From positions 1-64,000 of the forward strand of contig NZ_KE384290.1 of NCBI RefSeq assembly GCF_000424985.1: 64,000 bases of DNA, read 5' to 3'. The DNA comes from Arenibacter latericius DSM 15913 (GTDB taxonomy: Bacteria; Bacteroidota; Bacteroidia; Flavobacteriales; Flavobacteriaceae). Under the pieces are notes generated by a model. That model saw only the letters and a program-made list of their open reading frames with translations. It had not been told where the DNA came from and made no database searches. Made by a program: the position numbers and the translations under genes. Of the stretch, positions 1-8,654 are shown in pieces. Every line of letters begins with the position of its first letter. Within the stretch, counting starts at the first letter, position 1.

Positions 1-43
1 CCTTTATAAAGTTCAGTATACTTTGCCCTGTAAATTGTTCCAT
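1..43 (-). CDS. 5' fragment of a gene cut by the window edge, possibly an IS1595-type transposase
   Basis: An ATG on the minus strand opens a frame reading MEQFTGQSILNFIK before the window ends. Only 14 codons are visible, so the family cannot be proved. The short N-terminus resembles the start of IS1595/ISXO2-like transposases as I remember them; this is recollection, not a match I can verify. It lies about 50 bp from a sialidase gene that looks shortened at its 3' end, which would fit a mobile element inserted there. It could equally be an ordinary gene. Confidence 0.35.
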   Translation of the reverse strand, partial: MEQFTGQSILNFIK

Positions 44-90
44 AATGCTTAGTTTTATTGGTGACAAGATACAGCATTTAAGTGACTAAC

Positions 91-1149
91 TCAATTTATG
101 TATTTTACCGTTTTCCTATTCCAAGTATATACAATATGAACCATTCCATCATCGGCAAGAAGCATAGTAGGGTAGGAGTACTCTTCCCCTTCTTTATCCG
201 TGTTTTCGCGAAGTGGTTCTAAATCTAGTGCCCTATTCCATTTTTTGCCATCCGTAGATAATGCCAAACTTAAAGGTACTCGGTCGCCCCAGTTTTTCCC
301 TGTAGGGTTATATATCAATAATTGTCGGCCATCTTTTAAGCTTACTCCATCAATGCCCGAGTTTGGATTGGGGAGTTCCGTAGCGGTCATTTTGTTCCAG
401 GTCTTGCCATAGTCATTAGACCAGTTTTGGGAGATTACCTCGTTTTCGGTGCGACTCAATAACTGTAGTTTTCCATTCCCATAATTTAATACTACCGGCT
501 GTATGGCGCCAAACTCTTTTCCATCATTTAGAGATTCTGTACGGTGCCATGTTTTACCCGAGTCCGAACTATGTTCTAAATGTATCTGCCATCCGTCCTC
601 ATCACTTTCTGTACTAGAAGGAGATATTATCTCTCCATTAGCCATTTGTATAGGCTGATTTTTAATTGGTCCCAAGACGCCATCAGGGAGCTTTGTAGGG
701 GTAGACCATGTTTTTCCATCATCATTGGAAGTCATATAAAGACCCCACCATTCTTTGGGATCGGGACCTACTTTGTAAAATAACATTAGGGGTTGCCCTT
801 TTGGCTTAAATAGCACAGGGTTCCAACACGGAAATCTAGAGCCATCGTCTTGTATTCCATTCGCCACCTCTACAGGGGTAGACCAAGTATCACCTGTTTT
901 TCGGGATAACCAAATTCCAACGTCGTCATTCTTTTCTTTAGTGCCTCCAAACCAAGAAGCAACTACAGTGCCGTTACTTACTTCTACAGTAGAGGCATGG
1001 CACTCTGGTGTAAGTGCCTTATCTAAGTTGTATATAAATTCTTGTTCTATAATAGCAGGATGGTCTAAGGGAATAACTTCTGGTAATTTTTCCATTTTTC
1101 CTTTACAAGATACGAGTATCAAAGAACATAAAAAGAATAGTGATTTCAT
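91..1149 (-). CDS. BNR-repeat sialidase-like lipoprotein, C-terminus apparently shortened
   Basis: This is a probable surface or periplasmic glycoside hydrolase of the BNR/sialidase beta-propeller superfamily (BNR_2 type). Counting from the upstream ATG at 1209, Asp boxes (S-x-D-x-G-x-T-W type) lie near residues 161-168, 214-221, 264-271 and 318-324, and a motif around residues 70-100 (HASTVEV, WFGGTKE) is typical of the family. I prefer the ATG at 1149, because it begins directly with a lipoprotein signal ending LVSC. The longer form adds 20 polar and basic residues. The protein ends at KTVKYIN, whereas the related protein at 14940 continues about 10 residues past the equivalent point, so the C-terminus looks truncated. 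It is last in the leftward run after the MFS transporter. True sialic acid specificity is unproven. Confidence 0.8.
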   Translation of the reverse strand: MKSLFFLCSLILVSCKGKMEKLPEVIPLDHPAIIEQEFIYNLDKALTPECHASTVEVSNGTVVASWFGGTKEKNDDVGIWLSRKTGDTWSTPVEVANGIQDDGSRFPCWNPVLFKPKGQPLMLFYKVGPDPKEWWGLYMTSNDDGKTWSTPTKLPDGVLGPIKNQPIQMANGEIISPSSTESDEDGWQIHLEHSSDSGKTWHRTESLNDGKEFGAIQPVVLNYGNGKLQLLSRTENEVISQNWSNDYGKTWNKMTATELPNPNSGIDGVSLKDGRQLLIYNPTGKNWGDRVPLSLALSTDGKKWNRALDLEPLRENTDKEGEEYSYPTMLLADDGMVHIVYTWNRKTVKYIN

Positions 1150-1224
1150 CCCAATGTACTTTTTAATTTGATGTTGAGGTTTAGCATGAATTATAGTTTG
1201 CCTTTTCATATTTTAATAAATTGG

Positions 1225-2532
1225 TTAGTGAATAGTGTTTTTATGGTTATTAAAGGGTTTAGGGGGAGTTTGTGCTCCAAATAGATCCTTTAGTTTAATG
1301 GTTTCATTCTTAATCAGCGGGTTGGCCCAATATCCAATACTAAATATAAAGCTTAGGGTTAAGTATAAAAAAAGCATTCCGACTCGGAGATTTATAGCAT
1401 CTCCAATTGTGCCTACAATCAGAGGTATTATTGCACCGCCAATAATTCCCGTACAGAGAATACCAGATAATGCCCCATGATTGTTTTGAAAGGAATTTAA
1501 TGCTAGCGAAATAATTAAGGACCACATCACAGAAGCAAAAAAACCAACCATAGGAAATGCAATTAGTGCTATTTGTGCCGATCCAAATAATGCAGCGGTA
1601 AGACTCAGGATAGTAGCTCCCGAAAAAAGTTTTAATACTAATTTGCTATTCATTAGCTTTAGTAAGATAAGACCTAAGATACAGCCTATAGTTAAAAATC
1701 CCCAAAAAAGAGAAATAGTGCTCGCTCCTTCTAATCGCGGATCCAATCCATGGTATTCATATAAAAATTGAGGTGTCCAATTTGCTATAGCCTGCTCGGT
1801 GCCAACATAAGCAAACACGGCAAAAAAATAAAGAATTACCTTTTTATTTGTTAATAGCTTTTTGTTTGTATCCCAGTTCTCTGCTTTTTCTTCATCGTTT
1901 CGTTCTGCTTTAGTAAGTTTTATAGGTGAGATCAGGATTAACATCAGTAAACAAACTATAGCAAAGATCCAGTATAAGGAGACCCAAGGAATTTCGGCAG
2001 GTACCAAATTATGGAAGAGAGTGATAATAAAATTACTATTATTTGTTCCGGAAAAGCTCTCTAAATTTAAAACCATATAGGAAAAAAGCATAGGGCTCAC
2101 AAAGGAGGCTGCTCCAAAGACTAATTGTCCCAATACAGAATTGAAAGCAAAATTTTCTCCTCCTCCTGCAATCCTTAATAATGGGTTAATTGCAACTTGT
2201 AACATGGCCATGCCAGAGCCAATTAAGAACAGGGAAAGTAAAGCTATGGAAAAAGTAGGGACTAAAGAGAACAATATTGCACCTAAAAAGGCAATAAAAA
2301 AAGCACCTAAAATGGAGGCCTTTTCTCCATATCTATCTACAGCTAACCCAGATGGGATAGAAAATAATCCATAAGCGACAAAGAAAGCAAAGGGTAATAA
2401 TGCTGCCATGGTAAGGCTCACCTTAAAGTCCGTAATAAGATCTGGAATTAATGGCTCTATAATATTGGTCAGAAAAGAAATCACGAAATAGATGAATAGA
2501 ATAATAACTACAATCAGATGGCGTTTTTTCAT
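1225..2532 (-). CDS. MFS sugar transporter of the FHS (FucP/GluP/NagP-like) family
   Basis: This 435-residue inner-membrane protein has about 12 hydrophobic segments. The N-terminal half carries the sequence MLQVAINPLLR followed by a Gly-Gly-Glu turn and FAFN, a pattern typical of the fucose-galactose-glucose:H+ symporter family. The DRYGEK loop after the second segment is the usual MFS signature. A soluble insert around residues 205-225 separates the two halves. It lies 35 bp after the BASS transporter gene and just before the sialidase-like gene, so it probably imports the monosaccharide released by the locus. The actual sugar (sialic acid, N-acetyl sugar, fucose or other) cannot be read from the sequence. 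Confidence 0.85.
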   Translation of the reverse strand: MKKRHLIVVIILFIYFVISFLTNIIEPLIPDLITDFKVSLTMAALLPFAFFVAYGLFSIPSGLAVDRYGEKASILGAFFIAFLGAILFSLVPTFSIALLSLFLIGSGMAMLQVAINPLLRIAGGGENFAFNSVLGQLVFGAASFVSPMLFSYMVLNLESFSGTNNSNFIITLFHNLVPAEIPWVSLYWIFAIVCLLMLILISPIKLTKAERNDEEKAENWDTNKKLLTNKKVILYFFAVFAYVGTEQAIANWTPQFLYEYHGLDPRLEGASTISLFWGFLTIGCILGLILLKLMNSKLVLKLFSGATILSLTAALFGSAQIALIAFPMVGFFASVMWSLIISLALNSFQNNHGALSGILCTGIIGGAIIPLIVGTIGDAINLRVGMLFLYLTLSFIFSIGYWANPLIKNETIKLKDLFGAQTPPKPFNNHKNTIH

Positions 2533-2567
2533 AAACTGGGGTGAGGGGAGTTAAAATAGAGTTGCTT

Positions 2568-3440
2568 CTAGGCGCTTATTTCGTTTTTTACACCAAGTGG
2601 CTTTCTGATAAATATGATGACCGAGGCAGTTACGAACATAAGAAGGCCATAAATTGCAGGTACTATGGAATACTCAGCATTATTAAGAGCTATGGTTGCT
2701 AAAGTTATGGCCAATGTCCCATTCTGAATTCCAGTTTCTATAGATATACTTATAGCCTGTGGTCTGGATAATTTAAATAAAACAGCCAAAAGAAACCCTA
2801 GGGTCATAGTGCTTATATTAAGCAGTATTGCTGGCAGTCCAGCCTCTTGTAAGTAACTCATAAATACATCTTTAATACTAATAGTTACCCCTACAATTAC
2901 TAGAACAAATATTATGGCTGAAGCAATTTTTACAGGCTTGTCCATCTTATGAGCAAAAAGTGGGTACTGTCCTTTTACCAACATCCCTAGACCTACTGGG
3001 ATTAAGACGATAATAAATAATTGCTTTACCATAGTAAGGGCATCTACAGAAACTGCTAGACTTTGGTTAGCAAATTCTACTAACGCAAATTGTACAATAA
3101 TTGGTATGGTAATAATGGTGAGTAAACTTGATACTGCCGTTAGAGAAACGGACAACGCCAGATCGCCCTTTGCTAAGTAAGACAACATATTGGAGGTGGG
3201 GCCTCCAGGACATGCAGCCAATAACATCACGCCAACGGCGGTGGTAGGGGACAGGTTTAAATATACGGTTATAAGATATCCAATTAAAGGTAATAAGATT
3301 ATTTGGCAAGAAAGTCCCACAATCATTGCTTTTGGATAAATCAATACTCTTTTAAAATCTGAAAGGGTAAGGGATAATCCCATTCCAAACATGATAATGA
3401 TAAGTGAAATAGCGAGGATAATTCCAGAGGTAGTATTCAT
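2568..3440 (-). CDS. Bile acid:sodium symporter (BASS/SBF) family transporter
   Basis: This is a 290-residue polytopic membrane protein with 9-10 hydrophobic helices. The segment AACPGGPTSNMLSYLAKGD and the later EsGIQNGTLA-like stretch (here ETGIQNGTLAITLA) are the two crossover motifs that bind sodium and substrate in the SBF/BASS family. The family moves organic anions such as bile acids, pyruvate or pantothenate with sodium. Here it sits between a deacetylase and an FHS transporter, so it may carry an organic-acid product of the locus. It is preceded by an unusually structured 253-bp leader. Confidence 0.88.
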   Translation of the reverse strand: MNTTSGIILAISLIIIMFGMGLSLTLSDFKRVLIYPKAMIVGLSCQIILLPLIGYLITVYLNLSPTTAVGVMLLAACPGGPTSNMLSYLAKGDLALSVSLTAVSSLLTIITIPIIVQFALVEFANQSLAVSVDALTMVKQLFIIVLIPVGLGMLVKGQYPLFAHKMDKPVKIASAIIFVLVIVGVTISIKDVFMSYLQEAGLPAILLNISTMTLGFLLAVLFKLSRPQAISISIETGIQNGTLAITLATIALNNAEYSIVPAIYGLLMFVTASVIIFIRKPLGVKNEISA

Positions 3441-3480
3441 AAATAATTATAATATCTTAATTATTAATCCTAAATCTTCA

Positions 3481-3598
3481 GGATGGTAGTCCATCCACGA
3501 CTAACAAATAAAGCATATAGCAAGTACAATTGCTTCGTATATATTATGCTATATGCATCATATATTGACTCAGCTTAATTAGATGTTTTAGATCTAAT
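3481..3598 (-). promoter_or_regulatory. Three inverted repeats in the leader of the BASS transporter gene
   Basis: The 253-bp gap between the deacetylase stop and the BASS start holds three inverted repeats. The first is GGATGG/CCATCC (3481-3496, 4-nt loop). The second is GCATATAGC/GCTATATGC (3513-3521 with 3548-3556, 26-nt loop). The third is ATTAGAT/ATCTAAT (3578-3598, 7-nt loop). None is followed by a T-run on the minus strand, so these are not obvious intrinsic terminators. They may be processing signals, operators or a structured leader. No TAnnTTTG promoter was found. Confidence 0.45.
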
Positions 3599-3693
3599 CT
3601 AACTAACCAATACTACCTGATAATAGATTTAAGAACTTCTTGTGGCTTCTTTCTATGGAATGATTCGTAGCGTATCAATATTGCTATTTGCTA

Positions 3694-4725
3694 CTATATT
3701 TTCATCTCCTTAAATCGTTTCATTATCTCTCTCCAATTGGTAAAGATAACATCCTCTTTTTTAAAGAATTCTATTAGCTCTGGATCTCCAAACATCTTAG
3801 CTTCCCAAACCCTTTCTTGCCATGAATTGGTTATGCCTTTTAAATTCTCTGTTTCCACGGAGGGATGGAAAATAATCTCGGTTAGTCCTGGTTCTAATCC
3901 TAAGATTAATGCTTTAAAGTTTTCTACTTTTTCTTCGTAGGATTTCGCCTTAGGCGCACTAGTGAAAAAGTCTAATTTGGGGAGGGTGTAGTCCGCAATC
4001 ATGTTCACTACCGAATCATCTAACGGATATCCTTGCTCCTTAAATATAGCTAATACTTTTGGATTAGAAATATCAATAATATTGGCTGGGATGCCATATT
4101 CTTGTGCTACTTTTATATAAGCTTTTACAAAACTGGGATCGCCGTAAAGCGTTCCCATATGGGTATCTATATGATGTGGAGTATAGCCCCAAGCTATGGA
4201 CTGTTCTATTTGAGCACGTATCTCTTTTTCCACTTCTTGGGCAGTGGCGTGTTGTACCACTTCGGGAACGCTTCGCCATAATTTAGCTTCAGGGTCTATT
4301 AAGCCCGGAACTTCGGTTTTATCGGTAATCGGTCCCCACCGATAGTCTTTCCATTCGCTAGTTAGGGTAAGGTGGAGGCCTATATCCATTGTTGGGTTTT
4401 CTATGGCCCAGCTAATAAATTCTTCTGCATTTGGACAAGGAATCATAACTGCTGCAGACTGAATTTGACCTGAGGTTAGTTGTGCTTTTGCCGCAATATT
4501 GGCTTCTGGACACATACCAATATCATCGGCATGGAGCATAATAACTTTTTTTCCTGCCGGCCAACCTAATTTTTCTGCCCATGTAGTGGGGATTTCTACA
4601 CGTTTTTCTACGGTATCTTTTGAGGTTGTTGTAGCCTGATTATTCTTTTTCTTTTCTCCGCATCCCGTTAAGAATATAGATAGGCAAATGCCTAGGATAA
4701 TTTTAGGTTTGTGTGATTTTATCAT
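3694..4725 (-). CDS. ChbG/YdjC-family carbohydrate deacetylase lipoprotein
   Basis: The signal ends in FLTGC (Cys22), so this is a lipoprotein. The YdjC fold follows, with metal-binding HADDIG (65-70), GLHLT (116-120) and HIDTH (185-189). These residues bind divalent metal in ChbG, which removes N-acetyl groups from chito-oligosaccharides. Most bacterial ChbG proteins are cytoplasmic, so an exported lipid-anchored version suggests deacetylation of a surface or periplasmic glycan. It lies 18 bp after the alpha/beta hydrolase gene in the same leftward run. The substrate is not determined. Confidence 0.85.
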   Translation of the reverse strand: MIKSHKPKIILGICLSIFLTGCGEKKKNNQATTTSKDTVEKRVEIPTTWAEKLGWPAGKKVIMLHADDIGMCPEANIAAKAQLTSGQIQSAAVMIPCPNAEEFISWAIENPTMDIGLHLTLTSEWKDYRWGPITDKTEVPGLIDPEAKLWRSVPEVVQHATAQEVEKEIRAQIEQSIAWGYTPHHIDTHMGTLYGDPSFVKAYIKVAQEYGIPANIIDISNPKVLAIFKEQGYPLDDSVVNMIADYTLPKLDFFTSAPKAKSYEEKVENFKALILGLEPGLTEIIFHPSVETENLKGITNSWQERVWEAKMFGDPELIEFFKKEDVIFTNWREIMKRFKEMKI

Positions 4726-4743
4726 GGTTATATTTTTTGTTGA

Positions 4744-5664
4744 TTATAAATGTTTAATAAACCAGTTTAGGCCATCTCCATAAATTTTTTCCAAAGGAGC
4801 ATCCCTATGTTTGGCATTGTACCATATTATTTCTTTAGGTTGCTTTGCCTTCTTGTAAAGTAATTTGGACATCATTGGCGGGACTACTTCATCATTTTTG
4901 GCATTTAACATTAAAAAAGGGCGTGGGCTAATTTGTTTTACAAAGTTTAGCGGTTCAATAATACTGGTAAATTCCTTCGCTTTCTGGGAAAAGGCAGCCT
5001 TTCCATAAAGTAAATTTAATTGGCCTCCCGCCAATGCCACAATAGGTACTTTTACTCGCTTTTCTACTCCGCAAAATATAGTGCCTGTAATTCCACCTAA
5101 GCTAATCCCATAATAACCAATTCTTGTTGGGTCCAATTCGCTATGGGTTTCAATAAAATCTACAGCACGTCTTAAATCAAAAACAGTCTGGGATACAATC
5201 TCCCTAGTCCAATATTTATAGTCTCCTGTAAGGTTAAAATCATAAAACTTGTCTTTTCTTTCCCCATGGTTGCTCATATCTAATCGTAAGACAGCATATC
5301 CATTTTTAGTGAAGAGGGAATTACCGTATGTAACATAATCTACCTCTTTATGGTCTCCGAGACCATGCATTAGGATGATTACAGGGTAAGGCGCTTTTTC
5401 ATTTTTAGGAATACTCAATAAACCGGTTACCATTTTGTTGTGTACACTAGTATACTTTAAATGATATAATTTAAAAACATCAGTTTCTTCAAGTAGGGCT
5501 AAAGTGTCTTTTAGGGGGATTACCTTATCATATTCATAGTAACTAGTTACGGCTATAGTTTGCTTAGTATTAAATATGGATAGCCACAAAAAAAGTGAGC
5601 TTAATAGCAATAGGGCGGTAAAGCTCGCTACCCAAATCCTGCTTTTTTTATTAAAGAACTTCAT
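4744..5664 (-). CDS. Membrane-anchored alpha/beta hydrolase (acyl esterase/dienelactone hydrolase type)
   Basis: The protein has one N-terminal hydrophobic segment (about residues 11-30), serving as signal or anchor, then an alpha/beta hydrolase fold. The oxyanion motif is MHGLGDH (99-105). The nucleophile elbow GISLG places Ser188. Asp258 in NAKNDE and His286 in NAKHRD complete a likely triad. The family contains acetyl-esterases and other acyl hydrolases. The start codon overlaps the 3' end of the PqaA-like gene by 14 bp, which indicates translational coupling. It probably removes acyl groups from the conjugate handled by the locus. Confidence 0.8.
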   Translation of the reverse strand: MKFFNKKSRIWVASFTALLLLSSLFLWLSIFNTKQTIAVTSYYEYDKVIPLKDTLALLEETDVFKLYHLKYTSVHNKMVTGLLSIPKNEKAPYPVIILMHGLGDHKEVDYVTYGNSLFTKNGYAVLRLDMSNHGERKDKFYDFNLTGDYKYWTREIVSQTVFDLRRAVDFIETHSELDPTRIGYYGISLGGITGTIFCGVEKRVKVPIVALAGGQLNLLYGKAAFSQKAKEFTSIIEPLNFVKQISPRPFLMLNAKNDEVVPPMMSKLLYKKAKQPKEIIWYNAKHRDAPLEKIYGDGLNWFIKHL

Positions 5665-7033
5665 TGGTATCCGTTACATACATTCTAGTGCTCTTTGTGT
5701 ATAGCTCTCCATTGGAATCGGTATATTCCAAATCGATATAAAAGGCCTTATATCCTTTCTCAGGGAAGGGTATATTGTAAATAATACTTTCCGGATCTGT
5801 GATGTCAATTTTTATAGGTGACCACTCCTCATCCCTAAAGTCTCGATCTTCGGAATCTGCGGACCATAAATAGGCGTTTTGTAGTTCTTTTGCCGTGGTA
5901 TGTACAGTAAGGGTAGCCAATTCTGTGTTCGTGGATATATTATAGGTTAAAGGGGATAGGGGTTCCTCGTTCAATGATTTCCCCCAGAAAGCACTTAGTG
6001 CCCTAAGGGCTTGTTCTCCTCCTCCAAGGTCATGGCCAGCATTGGGGACATAATGAAGGTAGTTTTCTCCCGGAATATCATCTATGTAATTTTTAACGGC
6101 ATCTACTGGCCAATATTCGTCATTAGTACCAATAAATATCAATTTAGGCATAGTAAGTTGATCCCTATATGAGTAAGGGTCTATCATTTGGGTTAGGGCA
6201 TTTCCGTCTGCAGAGCGTACAGTTTGCGGAATTTCTAATTTTATATAATCGTTAATCTGCACGCTGTATTCATTCCAAGCAGTAATGTGATAATCTAAGC
6301 TTACAGGCATGTTAAGCACATCTATAACCATAGGAGCAATTGCGGTAACCCTATTATCACTAGCACCAGTAAGCCAAGTGGTCCACCCTCTTTTAGAGGC
6401 TCCGGAAACAGTGAAACGTGTAATTGGTTGTTTTAATTCTTTATCGCTAAACTCCTGTATGGCGTCCATAGCCCTTACCGCACTCTTTACCATAGGGAAA
6501 AGGAGAGGCCAAGTTAAATCTTTGTCATTTTTATAATTGTGTAGGGTATAGGATATGAGTTCATCCTCTACCATCCCATCATAGAGAGGCTGATTAGGAA
6601 CTTGTTTTATAATCGCTACAATTGCTTGGTTTTTATCTGCGATATGATTAAAACTTTGTGCTCTTTTATTTTCTTTATTGGACGACCAATTGGGAGAGCC
6701 ATCCTTTATGCTTCCCCCCGTAATAAATAATAAGGCGCCATCATGAGATACTATTTTTGGCACCAATACGGTTAGTTGGTGTTTCCAAGTAAATTCGCGC
6801 CATTTTTGGGAGGTAAGTAATATTTCGTAAACAGTGGATTCTCCAAGGTTATAAGTTTCCTTAATTTCCCACTCATAATGAGAGTCATTGTTGTGCAAAT
6901 AACTTTTTAATGCAGTTTCGGGAGTTATAGGGTCCAAAACACGCTTATTATCTGCTAATTTGGTTGGACCTTCCTTACAGGCCGAAACTAGTACTAAGAA
7001 TACTAGTGTAAAAAGTGATAGGTGTTTTTTCAT
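5651..7033 (-). CDS. PhoPQ-activated pathogenicity-related (PqaA-family) hydrolase lipoprotein
   Basis: A signal ending VSAC (Cys19) is followed by the PhoPQ_related domain (PF10142 type). The core signature GASKRGWTTWLTGASD near residues 211-226 holds the presumed nucleophile Ser213 in an alpha/beta hydrolase fold, and a late GHD (PNAGHDLGG) supplies the likely histidine. The family was named from Salmonella PqaA, but its enzymatic substrate is poorly known. It lies 11 bp after the ceramidase-like gene and overlaps the next hydrolase, placing three hydrolases in one transcription unit. Confidence 0.85.
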   Translation of the reverse strand: MKKHLSLFTLVFLVLVSACKEGPTKLADNKRVLDPITPETALKSYLHNNDSHYEWEIKETYNLGESTVYEILLTSQKWREFTWKHQLTVLVPKIVSHDGALLFITGGSIKDGSPNWSSNKENKRAQSFNHIADKNQAIVAIIKQVPNQPLYDGMVEDELISYTLHNYKNDKDLTWPLLFPMVKSAVRAMDAIQEFSDKELKQPITRFTVSGASKRGWTTWLTGASDNRVTAIAPMVIDVLNMPVSLDYHITAWNEYSVQINDYIKLEIPQTVRSADGNALTQMIDPYSYRDQLTMPKLIFIGTNDEYWPVDAVKNYIDDIPGENYLHYVPNAGHDLGGGEQALRALSAFWGKSLNEEPLSPLTYNISTNTELATLTVHTTAKELQNAYLWSADSEDRDFRDEEWSPIKIDITDPESIIYNIPFPEKGYKAFYIDLEYTDSNGELYTKSTRMYVTDTNEVL

Positions 7034-7044
7034 TGCTATTTGTT

Positions 7045-8346
7045 TTAATTGGATGAGTATGTTTTAATGCTGTCTGGTATTGGACTTTTATTAATGAGTT
7101 CTAGTAATTCCGTAACTAAGATTTCACCGGTCATTTCTCCTAAACTAGTCTTGGTAATATATTCGTATCGCTTAAAGCTGTTATAATCTTCTTTGGTTAA
7201 GATATAACCAAAAGCATCATTAGTCAACCCAAACAAGAAAGAATGATCTGTAGGCATCTTTCGCTTTAGATAATAACCAATATTGGGTAGGGCTTCGCCG
7301 GGGATGGTTAGAACCTGGGCAGTACCTATATTTAAAAGTGTAATTGTGGTAGAAATTTTGTTTTTATCAGAAGTTCCGATGCTTAATGGAGAGTTGTTTA
7401 GTATAAAACGCATCATTTCAGATTCAATTGGAAAAATAACTTGTTTGCTTTGTGCAAATATTTGTGGATCGCGTTGAGGTTTTGCATCGGCTAGTAAGCG
7501 TAGGGCTTCGTCTGCTAATAAATTACCTATTCTATTACATTCTTCCCAATCGTTTGCCTCATTGCCTTTATCTAGTCTATTATCTGCCGTTACCATACCT
7601 CCTTGCGCTCCGTTCATAAAAACAGCCAATCCTTTGGTCTTAGAGGTTATGCGGTTATATAGTGGTCCTATAAGATCTGGACTTAATATTCCTTGATTGC
7701 TGCCTATCACTTCTGGATGAATGGCATAATTTATCAAGGTAACAATAGGTTTGTCTTTATTTTTTCCATTAGAGCCTAGGGCTTGTATTATTCCACATCT
7801 AGGGTCGTAGAGCTGAGGAGCATAATAGTTATAGGCAATTTTACCCTTAGCCTCTCCAACTGCAATCTTTAAATAAGCTGGCTCTAAATTTTCAATAGCT
7901 TCATTTACCGCATTTGCCGTTTGTACAACACACCAATCTAAATAAGCCATATCTGCGGCAGATTTCCCAGATTTATCAGGGAAGGCATAGGCATCTGGTG
8001 CACTATGGGTATGGGTTGCTCCAATTACAATGTTTTCTGGTGAAATACCTTTAATCATTGCCTTTGATCTGTTTCCTAGGACAGCGGGCCAACCTAGGTT
8101 ATCTATGTTGACAATGGCAATGCGCTCTCCAGCTTTTTCTAAAACCATTGCCCTAACGGTAAGTTCACCTTTTTTGACATTTGCGGGTTTGGGAGTATCT
8201 ACTCCGCCAGAAACAGCAATTAGTGGGTCTGGAGTAATATTGCGCATAGCTGCTCCCACCTTCAATTGTTGCGACTGTATTCCTAGGGAAAAACAGAATA
8301 AAAGAAGGCTAAATGGCAGTGTGAAAGATTGAGAGGAATCTAGCAT
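7045..8346 (-). CDS. Neutral/alkaline ceramidase N-terminal-domain hydrolase
   Basis: This 433-residue exported protein has a signal peptide of about 26 residues ending IQSQ. It carries the neutral/alkaline non-lysosomal ceramidase N-terminal fold, including the zinc-binding GATHTHSAPD (109-118, His112 and His114) and NYAIHPEV downstream. True neutral ceramidases are longer (650-780 residues) and have a C-terminal Ig-like domain that this protein lacks. Short forms are common in marine Bacteroidota and Planctomycetes and are mostly uncharacterised. It is the first gene of the leftward run from the divergent promoter region. Amide hydrolysis of a lipid or amino sugar is plausible but unproven. 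Confidence 0.8.
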   Translation of the reverse strand: MLDSSQSFTLPFSLLLFCFSLGIQSQQLKVGAAMRNITPDPLIAVSGGVDTPKPANVKKGELTVRAMVLEKAGERIAIVNIDNLGWPAVLGNRSKAMIKGISPENIVIGATHTHSAPDAYAFPDKSGKSAADMAYLDWCVVQTANAVNEAIENLEPAYLKIAVGEAKGKIAYNYYAPQLYDPRCGIIQALGSNGKNKDKPIVTLINYAIHPEVIGSNQGILSPDLIGPLYNRITSKTKGLAVFMNGAQGGMVTADNRLDKGNEANDWEECNRIGNLLADEALRLLADAKPQRDPQIFAQSKQVIFPIESEMMRFILNNSPLSIGTSDKNKISTTITLLNIGTAQVLTIPGEALPNIGYYLKRKMPTDHSFLFGLTNDAFGYILTKEDYNSFKRYEYITKTSLGEMTGEILVTELLELINKSPIPDSIKTYSSN

Positions 8347-8654
8347 TTCATCGAGTTATTTAACAGTACACCCCTGAAAAGTTATAATTTTCTAAACAGA
8401 TGTTATGATAAGAATATTGACTTTTTTAGTAAAATTATATTTAATTAATTAAATCGAGGGGTAATTTTTAATGCATATTTAATAAAATAGCTGAATCATA
8501 ATGAAAAAATTAAAATTAAGTTTGGTAAATAAATGATATCTTATAATTAGAAGTCAACATTATAAAGTGCGGAATTGTAGGGGGAAGATTACGAGCCTCT
8601 AAATAATTGTAATGGAATTTTAACCAACCAAACATTAAATCTAAAGCCAAACCT
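8347..8654. promoter_or_regulatory. Divergent promoter region of the sugar locus
   Basis: This 308-bp AT-rich region separates the leftward hydrolase run from the rightward PKD-SusC-SusD run and must hold promoters for both. It contains a perfect 14-bp palindrome, TTTAATTAATTAAA (8440-8453), immediately after AATTATATT. That 9-mer also occurs in the inverted repeat next to the AraC regulator (20327-20362). TTTG at 8521 followed 17 bp later by TATAATTA is a poor promoter match. No full TAnnTTTG box is seen. Confidence 0.5.

Noticed and set aside
8376-8392. GAAAA/TTTTC symmetry in the divergent promoter region
   Set aside because: Five-base AT-rich arms are too common to count as an operator.
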